From: Butyricimonas faecihominis
GTDB taxonomy: Bacteria; Bacteroidota; Bacteroidia; Bacteroidales; Marinifilaceae
Reading direction: 5' to 3'
DNA length: 64,000 nucleotides
Assembly: GCF_033096445.1 (NCBI RefSeq)
Contig: NZ_AP028155.1
Location: 3,911,880 to 3,975,879 of the forward strand
The translations under genes were made by a program, and so were the position numbers. The first letter of the stretch is position 1. Every line of letters begins with the position of its first letter. Below the pieces are notes generated by a model, which had not been told where the DNA came from, ran no database searches, and saw only the letters and a list, made by a program, of their open reading frames with translations. Positions 17,492-28,087 of the stretch are shown piece after piece.

Positions 17492-17971
17492 ATGAGAAAA
17501 AGTAAACCAAAAAAAAGAATCCTGTTACCGGACCCGAAGTTCAACGACGTGTTGGTTACCCGGTTCGTTAATGATTTAATGGTAGATGGAAAGAAGTCTA
17601 TCGCGTTTAGAATTTTCTATGATGCAATTGACATCGTAGACGAGAAAATGGCCAAGAAGGAAGAGAAACCCGCATTGGACATCTGGAAGCAAGCTTTGGA
17701 GAATATTACTCCGCAAGTAGAGGTGAAGAGCCGTCGTGTAGGTGGTGCAACATTCCAAGTACCGATGGAAATCAACCCGATGAGAAAAAGAGCTATCTCC
17801 GTGAAAAATATGATATTGTTCTCTCGCAAAAGAAGCGGAAGAAACATGGCAGAAAAACTAGCTGCTGAAATCATGGCTGCATACAAGGAAGAAGGAGCGG
17901 CTTTCAAGAAGAAAGAGGATATTCATCGTATGGCTGAAGCCAACAGAGCTTTTGCACATTTCAGATTTTAA
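17492..17971 (+). CDS. rpsG: 30S ribosomal protein S7
   Basis: 159 aa, close to the usual length. S7 nucleates assembly of the 30S head and contacts the 3' major domain of 16S rRNA. Conserved segments include [37 protein letters not shown] and the C-terminal [15 protein letters not shown]. In E. coli S7 represses its own operon; the 116-bp rpsL-rpsG gap here, with a small GUGA hairpin, is in the position of that control site, but no sequence match was established. Confidence 0.97.
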   Translation: MRKSKPKKRILLPDPKFNDVLVTRFVNDLMVDGKKSIAFRIFYDAIDIVDEKMAKKEEKPALDIWKQALENITPQVEVKSRRVGGATFQVPMEINPMRKRAISVKNMILFSRKRSGRNMAEKLAAEIMAAYKEEGAAFKKKEDIHRMAEANRAFAHFRF

Positions 17972-17988
17972 TTGAAGGGATAAGATAA

Positions 17989-20091
17989 ATGGCAAAGAGA
18001 GATTTACATTTTACAAGAAACATCGGTATCATGGCTCACATTGATGCCGGTAAAACGACAACAACTGAGCGTATCCTGTATTTCACCGGAGTGAATCACA
18101 AAATTGGTGAAACGCATGACGGTACGGCTACCATGGACTGGATGGTACAAGAGCAGGAGAGAGGTATCACCATTACTTCTGCCGCTACTACCTGTTTCTG
18201 GAATTATCAAGGTCAGCAATATAAAGTAAATATTATTGACACTCCGGGACACGTTGACTTTACCGTTGAGGTGGAGCGTTCATTGCGTGTGTTGGACGGT
18301 GCTGTTGCATTGTTCTGTGCCGTGGGTGGAGTTGAGGCGCAATCGGAAACGGTTTGGCGTCAAGCGAATAAATATGGTGTTCCGAGAATTGCTTTCGTGA
18401 ACAAAATGGACCGTTCAGGTGCTGACTTCTTCAAAGCAGTACGTGAGATCCGTGAAAAATTGCATGCGAATCCTATTCCATTACAGTTACCGATCGGTGC
18501 TGAGGATGGATTTCAGGGAGTTATCGATTTGATCGAGATGAAGGCTTACGTGTGGGAGAATGGTGAATTGGAAGCTACGATCAAGGAAATTCCGGAGAAT
18601 TTGTTGGCAGAAGCTCAAGAATGGAGAGAGAAATTGGTTGAGGCCGCTGCCGTTCAGGATGAGGCCTTGATGGAGCGTTTCTTCGAAGATCCTGAATCAA
18701 TCACTGTTGAAGAATTGAAAGCAGTGGTTCGTAAGGCCGTTATCGCAATGGACTTCTGTCCGGTGATGTGCGGTTCTTCATTCAAGAACAAAGGTGTTCA
18801 GAACTTGTTGGATGCCGTTATCGCTTACTTGCCGCACCCGCTGGATATTCCGGCTGCTGCTGGTAAAAGACCGCGTACGGAAGAGGCTGTGACTTTCGAG
18901 ATTGATCCGGAAGCCCCGCTTTCTGCATTGGCATTCAAGATCGCGACTGACCCGTTCGTGGGACGTTTGTGCTACACTCGCGTTTATTCCGGAAAGATCG
19001 AGTCTGGTTCATACGTGTACAACCCGCGTACCGAGAAAAAAGAACGTATTTCTCGTTTGTTCCAAATGCACTCAAATAAACAACAGCCGAAGGATGTAAT
19101 CGAGGCCGGTGATATTTGTGCTTGCGTTGGATTTAAAGATATTCGTACCGGAGATACTCTGTGTACCGAGGAAAACCAGATCGTGTTGGAGAGTATGACT
19201 TTCCCCGAGCCGGTGATCGGTATCGCTGTCGAGCCGCTTACACAGAAAGATACTGATAAGTTAGGTATGGCTTTGGCTAAATTGGCTGAAGAAGACCCGA
19301 CTTTCCGCGTAAAAACGGATGAAGATTCAGGTCAGACTGTCATTAGCGGTATGGGTGAACTTCACTTGGATATTATCCTTGACCGTCTGAGACGTGAATT
19401 CAAGGTTGAATGTAATCAAGGTGCTCCGCAGGTGGCTTACAAAGAGGCTATTAACGGAACCGTTGAACATCGTCACGTGTTCAAGAAACAAACCGGAGGT
19501 CGTGGTAAATTCGCTGACATCATCTTTAGAATGGAGCCGGCTGAAGAAGGCAAAGAAGGTTTGACTTTCGTGAACGAGGTGAAAGGTGGTAATATTCCGA
19601 AGGAGTTTATCCCTTCTGTAGAGAAAGGATTCAAAGATGCGATGGCTAATGGTGTTTTGGCCGGTTATGAACTTGTTAGCTTGAAGATTACTTTGCTTGA
19701 CGGTTCATTCCACCCGGTTGACTCTGATGCGTTGTCTTTCGAAATGGCCGCTAAGATCGGTTACAAGGAGGCAGCTCAAAAGGCTAAGCCTGTATTGTTG
19801 GAGCCGATCATGAAACTTGAGGTGGTAACCCCGGAAGAGTACATGGGAGATATTATTGGTGACTTGAACCGCCGTCGCGGACAGGTTGAAGGAATGGAAT
19901 CAAGAGCCGGAGCTCGCGTGATCGAGGCTAAAGTGCCGCTAGCAGAGCAATTCGGTTACGTGACCGTTTTGAGAACTTTGTCTTCCGGTCGTGCAAGTTC
20001 ATCCATGGAATTCTCACACTACGCTGAAGTTCCGAAGGGAATTGCCAAGGAAGTGGTAGAGAAAAATAACGGTAGAGTAGAACTATTATAA
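17989..20091 (+). CDS. fusA: Translation elongation factor G
   Basis: 700 aa GTPase that drives tRNA and mRNA translocation on the ribosome. G-domain motifs: [13 protein letters not shown] (P-loop), GITITSAAT (switch I), [12 protein letters not shown] (G3), NKMDRSG (G4). Domain IV carries [14 protein letters not shown] and the C-terminal domain V has [19 protein letters not shown]. Full length, 17 bp after rpsG. The protein is of the canonical EF-G type and not a fusidane-resistance or ribosome-protection paralogue. Confidence 0.98.
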   Translation: MAKRDLHFTRNIGIMAHIDAGKTTTTERILYFTGVNHKIGETHDGTATMDWMVQEQERGITITSAATTCFWNYQGQQYKVNIIDTPGHVDFTVEVERSLRVLDGAVALFCAVGGVEAQSETVWRQANKYGVPRIAFVNKMDRSGADFFKAVREIREKLHANPIPLQLPIGAEDGFQGVIDLIEMKAYVWENGELEATIKEIPENLLAEAQEWREKLVEAAAVQDEALMERFFEDPESITVEELKAVVRKAVIAMDFCPVMCGSSFKNKGVQNLLDAVIAYLPHPLDIPAAAGKRPRTEEAVTFEIDPEAPLSALAFKIATDPFVGRLCYTRVYSGKIESGSYVYNPRTEKKERISRLFQMHSNKQQPKDVIEAGDICACVGFKDIRTGDTLCTEENQIVLESMTFPEPVIGIAVEPLTQKDTDKLGMALAKLAEEDPTFRVKTDEDSGQTVISGMGELHLDIILDRLRREFKVECNQGAPQVAYKEAINGTVEHRHVFKKQTGGRGKFADIIFRMEPAEEGKEGLTFVNEVKGGNIPKEFIPSVEKGFKDAMANGVLAGYELVSLKITLLDGSFHPVDSDALSFEMAAKIGYKEAAQKAKPVLLEPIMKLEVVTPEEYMGDIIGDLNRRRGQVEGMESRAGARVIEAKVPLAEQFGYVTVLRTLSSGRASSSMEFSHYAEVPKGIAKEVVEKNNGRVELL

Positions 20092-20106
20092 GAATTTTAG
20101 ATTGCT

Positions 20107-20142
20107 GATTTACGATTCAAGAGCCATCGAGAATCGTAAATC
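20107..20142. repeat. A/T-rich palindrome in the fusA-rpsJ spacer
   Basis: GATTTACGATTC (20107-20118) and its exact inverse GAATCGTAAATC (20131-20142) with a 12-base loop. It is flanked by TTTTAGATT on one side and AAATCATAAATCATAA on the other, the same vocabulary as the rplN-rplX spacer. No terminator-like T-run. Confidence 0.6.
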
Positions 20143-20168
20143 TTAAATCATAAATCATAATTAAAAAC

Positions 20169-20474
20169 ATGAGCCAAAAAATCAGAATTAAGTTGAAATC
20201 TTACGATCACAACTTGGTTGACAAGTCTGCAGAGAAGATTGTAAAGACAGTGAAGGCTACCGGAGCAGTGGTAAGTGGTCCGATTCCACTTCCTACTCAC
20301 AAGGGAATTTTTACTGTAAATCGCTCTACGTTCGTGAACAAAAAGAGCCGCGAGCAATTCTTGGTATGCACGTTCAAAAGATTAATCGACATCTACAGTT
20401 CAACTGCAGGTACGATTGACGCCTTGATGAAACTTGAATTACCGAGTGGTGTTGAAGTAGAGATTAAAGTTTGA
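20169..20474 (+). CDS. rpsJ: 30S ribosomal protein S10
   Basis: 101 aa. Part of the 30S head and, as NusE, of transcription antitermination complexes. Conserved [20 protein letters not shown] and [18 protein letters not shown]. First gene of the S10 section, after a 77-bp spacer that contains an A/T-rich palindrome; in E. coli the leader of this operon is the L4 attenuation site. Confidence 0.97.
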   Translation: MSQKIRIKLKSYDHNLVDKSAEKIVKTVKATGAVVSGPIPLPTHKGIFTVNRSTFVNKKSREQFLVCTFKRLIDIYSSTAGTIDALMKLELPSGVEVEIKV

Positions 20475-20540
20475 TAACGGCGAAAACCTATGTCGTTATT
20501 AAGAGATTGAAAACCTATTTTTAAAAAGAGAAAAAAAGAG

Positions 20541-21158
20541 ATGCCAGGTTTAATTGGAAAAAAAGTCGGAATGACTTCCGTATTCAGTGCCGAGGGAAAA
20601 AGTATTCCATGCACTGTGATTGAGGCCGGTCCATGTGTTGTAACCCAAGTAAAGACTATCGAGAAAGACGGTTACACAGCAATTCAGTTGGGTTTTGATG
20701 ACAAAAAAGAGAAAAACACAACCAAACCGCTAAGTGGACACTTTAAAAAGGCAGGCACAACTCCGAAAAGAAAACTCGTGGAATTTTCAGGGTATGATGT
20801 CGAGTACAAGTTAGGTGATGTAATTGACGTGAACTTGTTCGAAGGAACAGAGTACGTTGATGTAGTCGGGACTAGTAAAGGAAAAGGTTTCCAAGGTGTT
20901 GTGAAACGCCATGGATTTGCCGGAGTAGGAGAGGCTACTCACGGTCAGCACAACCGTCAAAGAAAACCGGGATCTATCGGTGCTTGTTCTACACCGTCAC
21001 GCGTGTTCAAAGGAATGCGTATGGGTGGACAAACAGGTGGTGACAGAATAACGGTTCAGAACTTGGAAGTGCTGAAAGTGATACCTGAAAATAATTTGTT
21101 ATTGGTGAAGGGTTCTATCCCCGGAGCTAAAGGTTCATACGTAATTATCGAGAAGTAA
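20541..21158 (+). CDS. rplC: 50S ribosomal protein L3
   Basis: 205 aa. Binds near the peptidyl-transferase entrance. [15 protein letters not shown] start and the conserved loop [23 protein letters not shown] are diagnostic. Its stop overlaps the rplD start by one base (TAATG), so the two are probably translationally coupled. Confidence 0.97.
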   Translation: MPGLIGKKVGMTSVFSAEGKSIPCTVIEAGPCVVTQVKTIEKDGYTAIQLGFDDKKEKNTTKPLSGHFKKAGTTPKRKLVEFSGYDVEYKLGDVIDVNLFEGTEYVDVVGTSKGKGFQGVVKRHGFAGVGEATHGQHNRQRKPGSIGACSTPSRVFKGMRMGGQTGGDRITVQNLEVLKVIPENNLLLVKGSIPGAKGSYVIIEK

Positions 21159-21796
21159 TGGAGTTAAGTGTATTAAACATTGCCGGACAAGAGACAGGCA
21201 GGAAGGTAGAGTTAAACGACGCTATCTTCGGGATTGAGCCTAACGAGCACGCTATTTATCTTGATGTAAAGCAGTTTTTAGCGAACAACCGCCAAGGGAC
21301 CCACAAGTCAAAACAAAGAAATGAAATTTCCGGTAGTACCCGCAAGCTGAAAAAGCAAAAAGGTACCGGTGGCGCCCGTGCAGGTGGTATCAAGAACCCT
21401 CTGTTTAGAGGAGGGGGTAGAGTGTTTGGACCCGTACCAAGAGATTATAGCTTCAAATTGAACAAGAAGCTGAAAAGATTGGCCCGTAAATCAGCATTAT
21501 CTGTAAAAGCCGCTTCTAATGCGGTGACTATTGTCGAGGATCTCAATTTCGAGGCACCGAAAACAAAACAGATGATTCAGCTGTTTAACAACCTGAAATT
21601 AGATAACCGTAACATCCTGTTGGTTACCAATGACATGAACAATAACGTTCTGTTGTCAGCTCGTAACTTGCAATACGTGGATGTGATGAGAGTTAGCGAT
21701 CTTGCAACTTACAATATCATGAGAGCTAAGAGTCTCGTGTTCGTTGAAAGTTCAGTGCAGGGCCTAAATGAAATGTTCAATCTTAATGAAGAGTAA
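21158..21796 (+). CDS. rplD: 50S ribosomal protein L4
   Basis: 212 aa. Lines the peptide exit tunnel with an extended loop, here seen as KKQKGTGGARAGGIKNPLFRGGGRVFGP. In E. coli L4 also represses the S10 operon. Starts on the last base of rplC. Confidence 0.97.
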   Translation: MELSVLNIAGQETGRKVELNDAIFGIEPNEHAIYLDVKQFLANNRQGTHKSKQRNEISGSTRKLKKQKGTGGARAGGIKNPLFRGGGRVFGPVPRDYSFKLNKKLKRLARKSALSVKAASNAVTIVEDLNFEAPKTKQMIQLFNNLKLDNRNILLVTNDMNNNVLLSARNLQYVDVMRVSDLATYNIMRAKSLVFVESSVQGLNEMFNLNEE

Positions 21797-21799
21797 GAC

Positions 21800-22090
21800 A
21801 TGCAAGTAATTGTGAAGCCCATTTTGTCAGAGAAAATGACTGCATTGACTGACAAGCAGAACAGAGTAGCATTCGTTGTTAGCAAAGCAGCGAATAAATT
21901 AGAGATTAAGAGAGCAGTTGAAGCGATGTATAGCGTGACCGTGAAATCTGTGAACACGATGGTGTACCAAGGAGATGCTAAATCTCGTTACACGAAAGCA
22001 GGTGTTATTTCCGGAAGAACCGCTTCCTTCAAGAAAGCAATTGTGACCTTAGCAGAAGGTGATAGTATTGATTTTTTTAGCAATATTTAA
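21800..22090 (+). CDS. rplW: 50S ribosomal protein L23
   Basis: 96 aa. Sits at the tunnel exit and docks trigger factor and SRP. Conserved [18 protein letters not shown] and [22 protein letters not shown]. Three bases after rplD. Confidence 0.96.
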   Translation: MQVIVKPILSEKMTALTDKQNRVAFVVSKAANKLEIKRAVEAMYSVTVKSVNTMVYQGDAKSRYTKAGVISGRTASFKKAIVTLAEGDSIDFFSNI

Positions 22091-22095
22091 TTAAG

Positions 22096-22920
22096 ATGGC
22101 TGTAAGAAAATTAAACCCTGTAACTCCTGGTCAGAGACATAAGGTAGCGATTACCTTTGATCAGTTGACTACAGATAGACCTGAGAAATCATTGTTAGGA
22201 CCAAAGAGTAAAACTGGTGGACGTAACAACACCGGTAAAATGACAATGAGATATATAGGTGGTGGTCATAAACAAAGATACAGAATAATAGATTTCAAAC
22301 GCGACAAGGATAATGTTCCGGCTCGTGTTGCAACGATCGAGTACGATCCCAATCGTACGGCGAGAATTGCTCTATTAGTGTATGCAGATGGAGAAAAACG
22401 TTACATCGTGGCACCGGACGGTTTGCAAGTTGGTCAAACCGTGATGAGTGGTGCAGGTGTTGCTCCGGAAGTTGGAAATGCATTGTTCTTATCTGAAATC
22501 CCATTAGGTACAATCATTCATAACATCGAGTTAAGACCGCAACAAGGAGCCGTGATGGCTCGTAGCGCCGGTTCTTACGCTCAGTTAGTAGCAAGAGAAG
22601 GGAAATACGCTTCAATCAAGTTACCTTCTGGTGAAGTCCGTATGGTGCTGTTAACCTGTCGTGCAACTGTTGGTACGGTGTCAAACTCCGACCACGCACT
22701 GGAACGTTCAGGTAAAGCAGGTCGTACTCGCTGGTTAGGCCGCAGACCTCGCGTGAGAGGTGTCGTAATGAACCCGGTTGATCACCCGATGGGTGGTGGT
22801 GAAGGCCGCGCTTCAGGAGGACATCCTCGTTCAAGAAAAGGCTTGTTGGCTAAGGGTTACAAGACTAGAGCTCCTAAGAAACACTCTAGCAAGTATATCA
22901 TAGAAAGAAGGAAAAAATAA
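22096..22920 (+). CDS. rplB: 50S ribosomal protein L2
   Basis: 274 aa, essential for subunit joining and the peptidyl-transferase centre. Conserved [39 protein letters not shown] and the functional [21 protein letters not shown] loop containing the key His. Standard length. Confidence 0.98.
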   Translation: MAVRKLNPVTPGQRHKVAITFDQLTTDRPEKSLLGPKSKTGGRNNTGKMTMRYIGGGHKQRYRIIDFKRDKDNVPARVATIEYDPNRTARIALLVYADGEKRYIVAPDGLQVGQTVMSGAGVAPEVGNALFLSEIPLGTIIHNIELRPQQGAVMARSAGSYAQLVAREGKYASIKLPSGEVRMVLLTCRATVGTVSNSDHALERSGKAGRTRWLGRRPRVRGVVMNPVDHPMGGGEGRASGGHPRSRKGLLAKGYKTRAPKKHSSKYIIERRKK

Positions 22921-22939
22921 CTGATTAATTATTGATGTT

Positions 22940-23209
22940 ATGAGTCGTTCGTTAAAAAAAGGCCCTTTTATTGATTTCAAGTTAGAGAGAAAAGTATTGG
23001 TAATGAATGAGTCCAATAAGAAATCGGTTGTTAAAACCTGGGCTCGTCGTTCCATGATCTCTCCGGACTTCGTAGGGCACACTATCGCTGTACACAACGG
23101 TAATAAATTTATCCCGGTATTTGTGACTGAAAATATGGTAGGTCATAAATTGGGGGAATTCGCGCCGACACGTACATTTAGAGGCCATGCTGATAAAAAG
23201 AAAAAGTAA
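22940..23209 (+). CDS. rpsS: 30S ribosomal protein S19
   Basis: 89 aa. Forms the head tip with S13. Start [19 protein letters not shown] and conserved [36 protein letters not shown]. Confidence 0.97.
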   Translation: MSRSLKKGPFIDFKLERKVLVMNESNKKSVVKTWARRSMISPDFVGHTIAVHNGNKFIPVFVTENMVGHKLGEFAPTRTFRGHADKKKK

Positions 23210-23245
23210 TGCATGGTAAAGTTGAACTAAAGAAGATGTATTAAA

Positions 23246-23665
23246 ATGGGTGCAAGAAAAAGATTAAGAGCAAATCAGAATAAAGAAGCCAAAAAAGAGA
23301 AGGCTTTTGCAATTCTTCGCGATTGTCCTACATCTCCTCAAAAAATGAGATTGGTGGCAGACTTGATCCGCGGAGTAGATGTACAGAAAGCTTTGGATAT
23401 GCTTAAATTTTGTCCTAAAGAAGCTGCTCGTAGAGTTGAAAAGTTGTTGCTTTCAGCAATTGCTAACTGGGAACAAAAGAACGAGGGTAAACGTGTTGAC
23501 GAAGCCTCCTTGTTCGTGCAGGAAATTTTCGTTGACGGTGCAGGTATGTTGAAAAGACTTAGACCGGCCCCGCAAGGAAGAGCTCACCGGATTCGTAAAC
23601 GTTCAAATCACGTGACGATCGTGTTGGGAAGCAAGACAGCTGTTGAAAACATTACAAAAGAATAG
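23246..23665 (+). CDS. rplV: 50S ribosomal protein L22
   Basis: 139 aa. Lines the exit tunnel, where macrolide resistance changes arise. Conserved [20 protein letters not shown] and the hairpin loop [19 protein letters not shown]. About 25 residues longer than E. coli L22, as in other Bacteroidetes, mainly at the N-terminus. Confidence 0.97.
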   Translation: MGARKRLRANQNKEAKKEKAFAILRDCPTSPQKMRLVADLIRGVDVQKALDMLKFCPKEAARRVEKLLLSAIANWEQKNEGKRVDEASLFVQEIFVDGAGMLKRLRPAPQGRAHRIRKRSNHVTIVLGSKTAVENITKE

Positions 23666-23670
23666 TTAGC

Positions 23671-24399
23671 ATGGGACAGAAAGTTAATCCAATAAGCAAT
23701 AGATTAGGAATCATCAGAGGATGGGATTCTAACTGGTTTGGCGGTAAGAACTATGGCGATAAATTGGTGGAAGATTACAAGATCAGAAAGTATCTGAACG
23801 CCCGTCTCGCTAAAGCAGGAATCGCTAAGATTGTTATCGAGAGAACCCTGAAGCTAATCACGATCACGATCAACACCGCTCGTCCGGGTATTATCATCGG
23901 TAAAGGCGGACAGGAAGTTGATAAGTTGAAAGAGGAGCTGAAGAAGATCACCGATAAGGAAGTTCAAATTAATATCTTCGAGATCAAACGTCCCGAGTTG
24001 GATGCCGTGATCGTAGGTAATAATATAGCTCGTCAGCTGGAAGGTCGTGTGGCTTACCGTAGAGCAATCAAGATGGCTATCGCTTCTACCATGAGAATGG
24101 GTGCAGAAGGTATCAAAATCTTGATTTCCGGTCGTTTGAACGGTGCTGAAATGGCAAGAGCCGAGATCTACAAAGAAGGTAGAATTCCATTGCACACGTT
24201 CCGTGCTGATATTGATTACGCTCAGGCTGAGGCATTGACGACCTATGGCCAGCTGGGTATCAAAGTTTGGATTTGCAAGGGAGAAGTTTACGGAAAACGT
24301 GAGCTGGTTCCGAATGCATTGGTTGGCGCTCAGAAAGAGAACAACAACCGTCCGAACAATGCCGGCAAAAAAGGCGGTTTCAAAAAGAGAAAAAAATAG
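23671..24399 (+). CDS. rpsC: 30S ribosomal protein S3
   Basis: 242 aa. Part of the mRNA entry helicase. Contains the KH domain with [14 protein letters not shown], and a Lys-rich tail typical of Bacteroidetes ([18 protein letters not shown]). Starts [20 protein letters not shown], five bases after rplV. Confidence 0.97.
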   Translation: MGQKVNPISNRLGIIRGWDSNWFGGKNYGDKLVEDYKIRKYLNARLAKAGIAKIVIERTLKLITITINTARPGIIIGKGGQEVDKLKEELKKITDKEVQINIFEIKRPELDAVIVGNNIARQLEGRVAYRRAIKMAIASTMRMGAEGIKILISGRLNGAEMARAEIYKEGRIPLHTFRADIDYAQAEALTTYGQLGIKVWICKGEVYGKRELVPNALVGAQKENNNRPNNAGKKGGFKKRKK

Positions 24400-24428
24400 T
24401 CTTTTAACTTTTAAATAGATCAAGAGCT

Positions 24429-24848
24429 ATGTTACAGCCAAAAAGGACTAAATACAGAAGATCGCAGAAAGGGAGAATGAGAGGGAATGCCCAAAGAGGA
24501 CATGAACTTGCATTTGGATCTTTCGGGATCAAGGCGTTGGAGAACATGTGGATCGAACAACGCCAGATTGAGGCAGCCCGTGTTGCAGTAACCCGTTACA
24601 TGCAAAGACAGGGTCAGATATGGATTCGTATATTTCCAGATAAACCTATTACTAAGAAACCCGCTGAGGTTCGTATGGGTAAGGGTAAGGGATCTCCAGA
24701 AGGATTCGTTGCTCCTGTTACTCCGGGTCGTATTCTTTTCGAAGCAGATGGAGTACCGTATGCAATCGCTAAGGAGGCATTGCGCCTGGCAGCACAAAAG
24801 CTACCCATCGCTACTAAGTTCGTGGTTAGACGTGATTACACTGAGTAG
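24429..24848 (+). CDS. rplP: 50S ribosomal protein L16
   Basis: 139 aa. Positions tRNA at the A site. Conserved [39 protein letters not shown] and [16 protein letters not shown]. Confidence 0.97.
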   Translation: MLQPKRTKYRRSQKGRMRGNAQRGHELAFGSFGIKALENMWIEQRQIEAARVAVTRYMQRQGQIWIRIFPDKPITKKPAEVRMGKGKGSPEGFVAPVTPGRILFEADGVPYAIAKEALRLAAQKLPIATKFVVRRDYTE

Positions 24849-24859
24849 TCGTGAGACTA
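24846..24859 (+). promoter_or_regulatory. GUGA-capped hairpin before rpmC
   Basis: TAGTC-gtga-GACTA directly after the rplP stop and 33 bases before the rpmC start. Same GNRA-type loop as the hairpins before rpsG and rplE. Confidence 0.5.
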
Positions 24860-24892
24860 TTTTGAATTTCGAAACGAAAAATTGTAAGAGAA

Positions 24893-25087
24893 ATGAAAAC
24901 ATCAGAGATTAAAGATTTAACCACTGAAGAGATAAAAGAAAAGATCGAGACAGAAAAAGCTGCCTTGACCAAGATGAAGATGAACCATGCTGTTTCTCCA
25001 CTTGAGAACCCGATGTTAATCCGGACGACAAGAAGAAACATCGCTAGATTGATGACGGAGTTACGCAAACGTGAATTAAATAAGTAG
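24893..25087 (+). CDS. rpmC: 50S ribosomal protein L29
   Basis: 64 aa, at the tunnel exit beside L23. Conserved [18 protein letters not shown] and [20 protein letters not shown]. Confidence 0.95.
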   Translation: MKTSEIKDLTTEEIKEKIETEKAALTKMKMNHAVSPLENPMLIRTTRRNIARLMTELRKRELNK

Positions 25088-25094
25088 TAGAAAA

Positions 25095-25349
25095 ATGGAA
25101 AGAAATCTTAGAAAAGAGCGTACCGGTCTTGTGGTAAGCAACAAGATGGACAAATCTATCACGGTTGCCGTTCATTTTAAGGAGAAACACCCGATTTACG
25201 GGAAGTTCGTCAACAAGACCAAGAAGTTCACTGCTCACGATGAGAAAAATGAATGTAACATCGGGGATACAGTGAGAATTATGGAGACCCGTCCTTTGAG
25301 TAAAACCAAGAGATGGAGATTAGTTGAAATCATTGAAAGAGCTAAGTAA
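25095..25349 (+). CDS. rpsQ: 30S ribosomal protein S17
   Basis: 84 aa. Binds 16S rRNA in the body. Conserved [20 protein letters not shown] and [20 protein letters not shown], then [18 protein letters not shown]. Confidence 0.96.
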   Translation: MERNLRKERTGLVVSNKMDKSITVAVHFKEKHPIYGKFVNKTKKFTAHDEKNECNIGDTVRIMETRPLSKTKRWRLVEIIERAK

Positions 25350-25351
25350 TC

Positions 25352-25717
25352 ATGATACAACAAGAGAGTAGATTGACCGTAGCCGACAACAGCGGCGCTA
25401 GAGAAGTGCTTTGTATCCGTGTTCTTGGTGGAACCAAGAAAAGATATGCACGCGTGGGCGATAAAATCGTTGTTGCCGTGAAGAATGCCATCCCGAACGG
25501 TGACGTAAAAAAAGGTTCAGTTAGTAAGGCAGTGGTAGTTCGTGTAAGTAAAGAGTACAGACGTCCGGACGGATCTTATATCCGCTTTGATGACAATGCT
25601 TGCGTGTTATTGAACAACGCGGGTGAAATGAGAGGAACTCGTATCTTCGGACCTGTTGCCAGAGAAGTTCGTGAGGGTTATACCAAGATTGTGTCATTAG
25701 CCCCCGAGGTACTTTAA
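25352..25717 (+). CDS. rplN: 50S ribosomal protein L14
   Basis: 121 aa, contributes to an intersubunit bridge and to silencing-factor binding. Conserved [40 protein letters not shown] and GPVAREVRE. Two bases after rpsQ. Confidence 0.97.
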   Translation: MIQQESRLTVADNSGAREVLCIRVLGGTKKRYARVGDKIVVAVKNAIPNGDVKKGSVSKAVVVRVSKEYRRPDGSYIRFDDNACVLLNNAGEMRGTRIFGPVAREVREGYTKIVSLAPEVL

Positions 25718-25724
25718 GATTTTA

Positions 25725-25792
25725 GATTTATGATTTTGGATTGTAGATTGTATAATCGAATTTCTTGAATCATAAGTCGTAAATCATAAATC
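25725..25792. repeat. A/T-rich palindrome in the rplN-rplX spacer
   Basis: GATTTATGATTT (25725-25736) is inverted at AAATCATAAATC (25781-25792). Both arms sit in a spacer of GATTTTAGATT-like words, similar to the fusA-rpsJ spacer and, less closely, to the rpsK-rpsD spacer. Confidence 0.55.
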
Positions 25793-25808
25793 ATAAATAA
25801 TTTATACG

Positions 25809-26132
25809 ATGAGCAAGAAGTTTCATATAAAGAAAGGTGACTTAGTTCAGGTAAATGCAGGAGAAGACAGAGGGAAGCAGGGAAAAGTACTTGAAATGAT
25901 TCCGGACAAGCAAAGAGCTATTGTTGAGGGTATCAATTTGGTAAGCAAACATACCAAACCCAACGCAACTCACCCGCAAGGAGGAATTATCAAGAAGGAA
26001 GCTCCTATTCACATTTCCAACTTGAACGTGGTCGATCCGGTTACGGGAAAACCGACAAAGGTAGGACGTAGACGGAATGCCGAAGGAAAATTAGTAAGAT
26101 ACGCTAAGAAATCCGGACAGGAATTGAAATAG
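25809..26132 (+). CDS. rplX: 50S ribosomal protein L24
   Basis: 107 aa, early assembly initiator of the 50S. KOW motif [20 protein letters not shown], then [19 protein letters not shown] and a conserved [19 protein letters not shown] end. Confidence 0.97.
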   Translation: MSKKFHIKKGDLVQVNAGEDRGKQGKVLEMIPDKQRAIVEGINLVSKHTKPNATHPQGGIIKKEAPIHISNLNVVDPVTGKPTKVGRRRNAEGKLVRYAKKSGQELK

Positions 26133-26139
26133 TAAAATA

Positions 26140-26177
26140 AATAATTGCAGGTTGTCCCAGAGCAACTTGCAATTATT
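26140..26177 (+). promoter_or_regulatory. 15-bp hairpin after rplX
   Basis: AATAATTGCAGGTTG pairs with CAACTTGCAATTATT (one G-U pair) around TCCCAGAG. A/U-rich sequence but no clean T-run follows. It comes right after the rplX stop and directly before a promoter, so it may be a weak or partial terminator. Confidence 0.55.
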
Positions 26178-26197
26178 AATTTAAATTTGTAGCTTTG
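26167..26197 (+). promoter_or_regulatory. Internal promoter before rplE
   Basis: TTG (26167-26169), 20-bp spacer, TAGCTTTG (26190-26197): a good Bacteroidetes promoter inside the 119-bp rplX-rplE gap. Expected start near 26204, giving a leader of about 48 bases. The -7 box lies inside a further weak hairpin (TTAAATTTG 26181-26189 with CAAATTTAA 26204-26212). Confidence 0.55.
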
Positions 26198-26218
26198 CAG
26201 CCGCAAATTTAATGTAAT

Positions 26219-26232
26219 ATGCCGTGAGGCAT
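26219..26232 (+). promoter_or_regulatory. GUGA-capped hairpin in the rplE leader
   Basis: ATGCC-gtga-GGCAT, 19 bases before the rplE start. It lies where E. coli S8 binds to repress the spc operon (rplX-rplE boundary), but it was not shown to resemble the S8 site. Confidence 0.5.
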
Positions 26233-26251
26233 GATAACCAAATAATTATAA

Positions 26252-26800
26252 ATGAAATACGTACCAAATTACAAAACAAAGTATAACGAAGAAATTGTAC
26301 CGACTTTGATGAAGGAGTTCGGATACAAGTCAGTTATGCAGGCACCCAGATTGGAGAAGATAGTAATCAATCAGGGCGTGGGATCATCCATTCAGGATAA
26401 GAAAATCCTTGAGTTTTCAATGAACGAGATCGCGACCATCACCGGTCAGAAACCCGTTGCTTGTAAATCAACCAAGGACGTTTCTAACTTTAAATTGCGT
26501 AAAGGAATGCCGATTGGCGTTAGAGTAACCTTGCGTAAAGAACGTATGTATGAATTTTTAGAAAGACTTATTGTTTCCGCGCTTCCGCGTATCCGTGACT
26601 TCAAAGGAATTAACAATAAGCTTGATGGAAGAGGAAATTACACATTAGGAATAGAAGAGCAGATCATTTTCCCGGAAATCGTGTTGGACAGTGTTCACAA
26701 GATCATGGGTATGAATGTAACGTTTGTAACTTCGGCTAATACCGACGAAGAGGCTTTTGCTCTTCTAAGAGAATTTGGATTACCATTTAAAAAGAACTAA
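26252..26800 (+). CDS. rplE: 50S ribosomal protein L5
   Basis: 182 aa. Binds 5S rRNA and touches P-site tRNA. Conserved [53 protein letters not shown] and the final GLPFKKN. Preceded by an unusually long gap with its own promoter. Confidence 0.97.
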   Translation: MKYVPNYKTKYNEEIVPTLMKEFGYKSVMQAPRLEKIVINQGVGSSIQDKKILEFSMNEIATITGQKPVACKSTKDVSNFKLRKGMPIGVRVTLRKERMYEFLERLIVSALPRIRDFKGINNKLDGRGNYTLGIEEQIIFPEIVLDSVHKIMGMNVTFVTSANTDEEAFALLREFGLPFKKN

Positions 26801-26811
26801 AAAAAAGCAAA

Positions 26812-27081
26812 ATGGCAAAAGAATCAATGAAGGCCCGTGAGGTAAAGCGTGCAAAATTGGTAGAAAAGTACGCCGCAAAACGAGCTAAATTAAAAGAGGA
26901 AGGAGACTATATTGGATTAAGCCTTCTGCCTAAGAATTCAAGTCGCGTTCGTTTGCACAACAGATGCAAATTGACGGGAAGACCGAGAGGGTACATGAGA
27001 CAATTTGGTATAAGCAGAATTCAATTCCGCGAAATGGCATCTGCCGGACTTATACCTGGAGTTAAAAAGGCTAGTTGGTAA
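26812..27081 (+). CDS. rpsN: 30S ribosomal protein S14, zinc-free long form
   Basis: 89 aa. Conserved [20 protein letters not shown] and [17 protein letters not shown]. Only one cysteine, so it is the zinc-independent (C-minus) version. Confidence 0.97.
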   Translation: MAKESMKAREVKRAKLVEKYAAKRAKLKEEGDYIGLSLLPKNSSRVRLHNRCKLTGRPRGYMRQFGISRIQFREMASAGLIPGVKKASW

Positions 27082-27099
27082 TATTTAAAATTTGAAGAG

Positions 27100-27495
27100 A
27101 TGACAGATCCAATAGCAGATTTCCTGACTCGTATTAGGAATGCAGTAAAAGCAGGTCATAAAGTTGTGGATATCCCCGGGTCAAAAATGAAACGGGAAAT
27201 GACCAAAATTTTAAAAGAAAAAGGATATATCCTGAATTATAAATTCGAGCAAGATGGTGTTAGAAGCAACATTAAAATTGCTTTGAAATATCATCCTGAA
27301 ACGAAGGCTCCCGCCATTAGGACATTGACACGTGTTTCAAAACCGGGTCTGAGACGTTACACGAACGTAGAGGATATGCCTCGCGTGTTAAACGGATTAG
27401 GTATCGCGATTTTGTCAACGTCATTAGGCGTAATGTCTGATAAAGAAGCTCGCCAAAAGAATGTTGGTGGAGAAGTATTGTGTTATGTTTATTAA
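27100..27495 (+). CDS. rpsH: 30S ribosomal protein S8
   Basis: 131 aa. Central-domain assembly protein and, in E. coli, repressor of the spc operon through the rplE leader. Conserved [19 protein letters not shown] and [20 protein letters not shown] near the C-terminus. Confidence 0.97.
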   Translation: MTDPIADFLTRIRNAVKAGHKVVDIPGSKMKREMTKILKEKGYILNYKFEQDGVRSNIKIALKYHPETKAPAIRTLTRVSKPGLRRYTNVEDMPRVLNGLGIAILSTSLGVMSDKEARQKNVGGEVLCYVY

Positions 27496-27510
27496 TAAAA
27501 AGGGCGGAAA

Positions 27511-28065
27511 ATGTCACGAATAGGAAAATTACCAATAGATATACCACAAGGGGTTACAGTTACTGTAAATCCTGATAACACGGTCGTAGTTAAAGGTCCT
27601 AAGGGAGAACTTTCTCAGGACGTACACGCAGATATGATCGTGAAAGTGGAAGGAGCTCACGTTGTTGTAGAGCGTCCGTCAGAAGATAAAGCTCATAAAG
27701 CCATGCACGGTTTATATCGTTCCTTGATTCACAACATGGTTGTAGGTGTTTCTGAAGGTTACACGATCAAACAAGAGTTGGTCGGAGTAGGTTACAGAGC
27801 AAATGCTGAAGGTCAAGTTCTTGAATTGGGATTAGGTTATTCACACGGAATCTTCATGGTGTTACCGAACGAAGTGAAAGTGAGTGTGCTTAATGAAAAA
27901 CGTGCTAACCCGATTATCACGCTGGAAAGCTGCGATAAACAATTGATCGGTCAGGTAGCGGCTAAGATTCGTTCATTCCGTAAACCGGAGCCGTATAAAG
28001 GTAAAGGTATTAAATTTGTGGGTGAAGTTCTTCGTCGTAAGGCTGGTAAATCAGCTAAAGTTTAA
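27511..28065 (+). CDS. rplF: 50S ribosomal protein L6
   Basis: 184 aa, near the factor-binding site. Conserved MSRIGKLPIDIPQGVTV, VVKGPKGELSQ and the signature KPEPYKGKGIKFVGEVLRRK. Confidence 0.97.
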   Translation: MSRIGKLPIDIPQGVTVTVNPDNTVVVKGPKGELSQDVHADMIVKVEGAHVVVERPSEDKAHKAMHGLYRSLIHNMVVGVSEGYTIKQELVGVGYRANAEGQVLELGLGYSHGIFMVLPNEVKVSVLNEKRANPIITLESCDKQLIGQVAAKIRSFRKPEPYKGKGIKFVGEVLRRKAGKSAKV

Positions 28066-28087
28066 TCACCTGTAAAAAAGTAATGTT

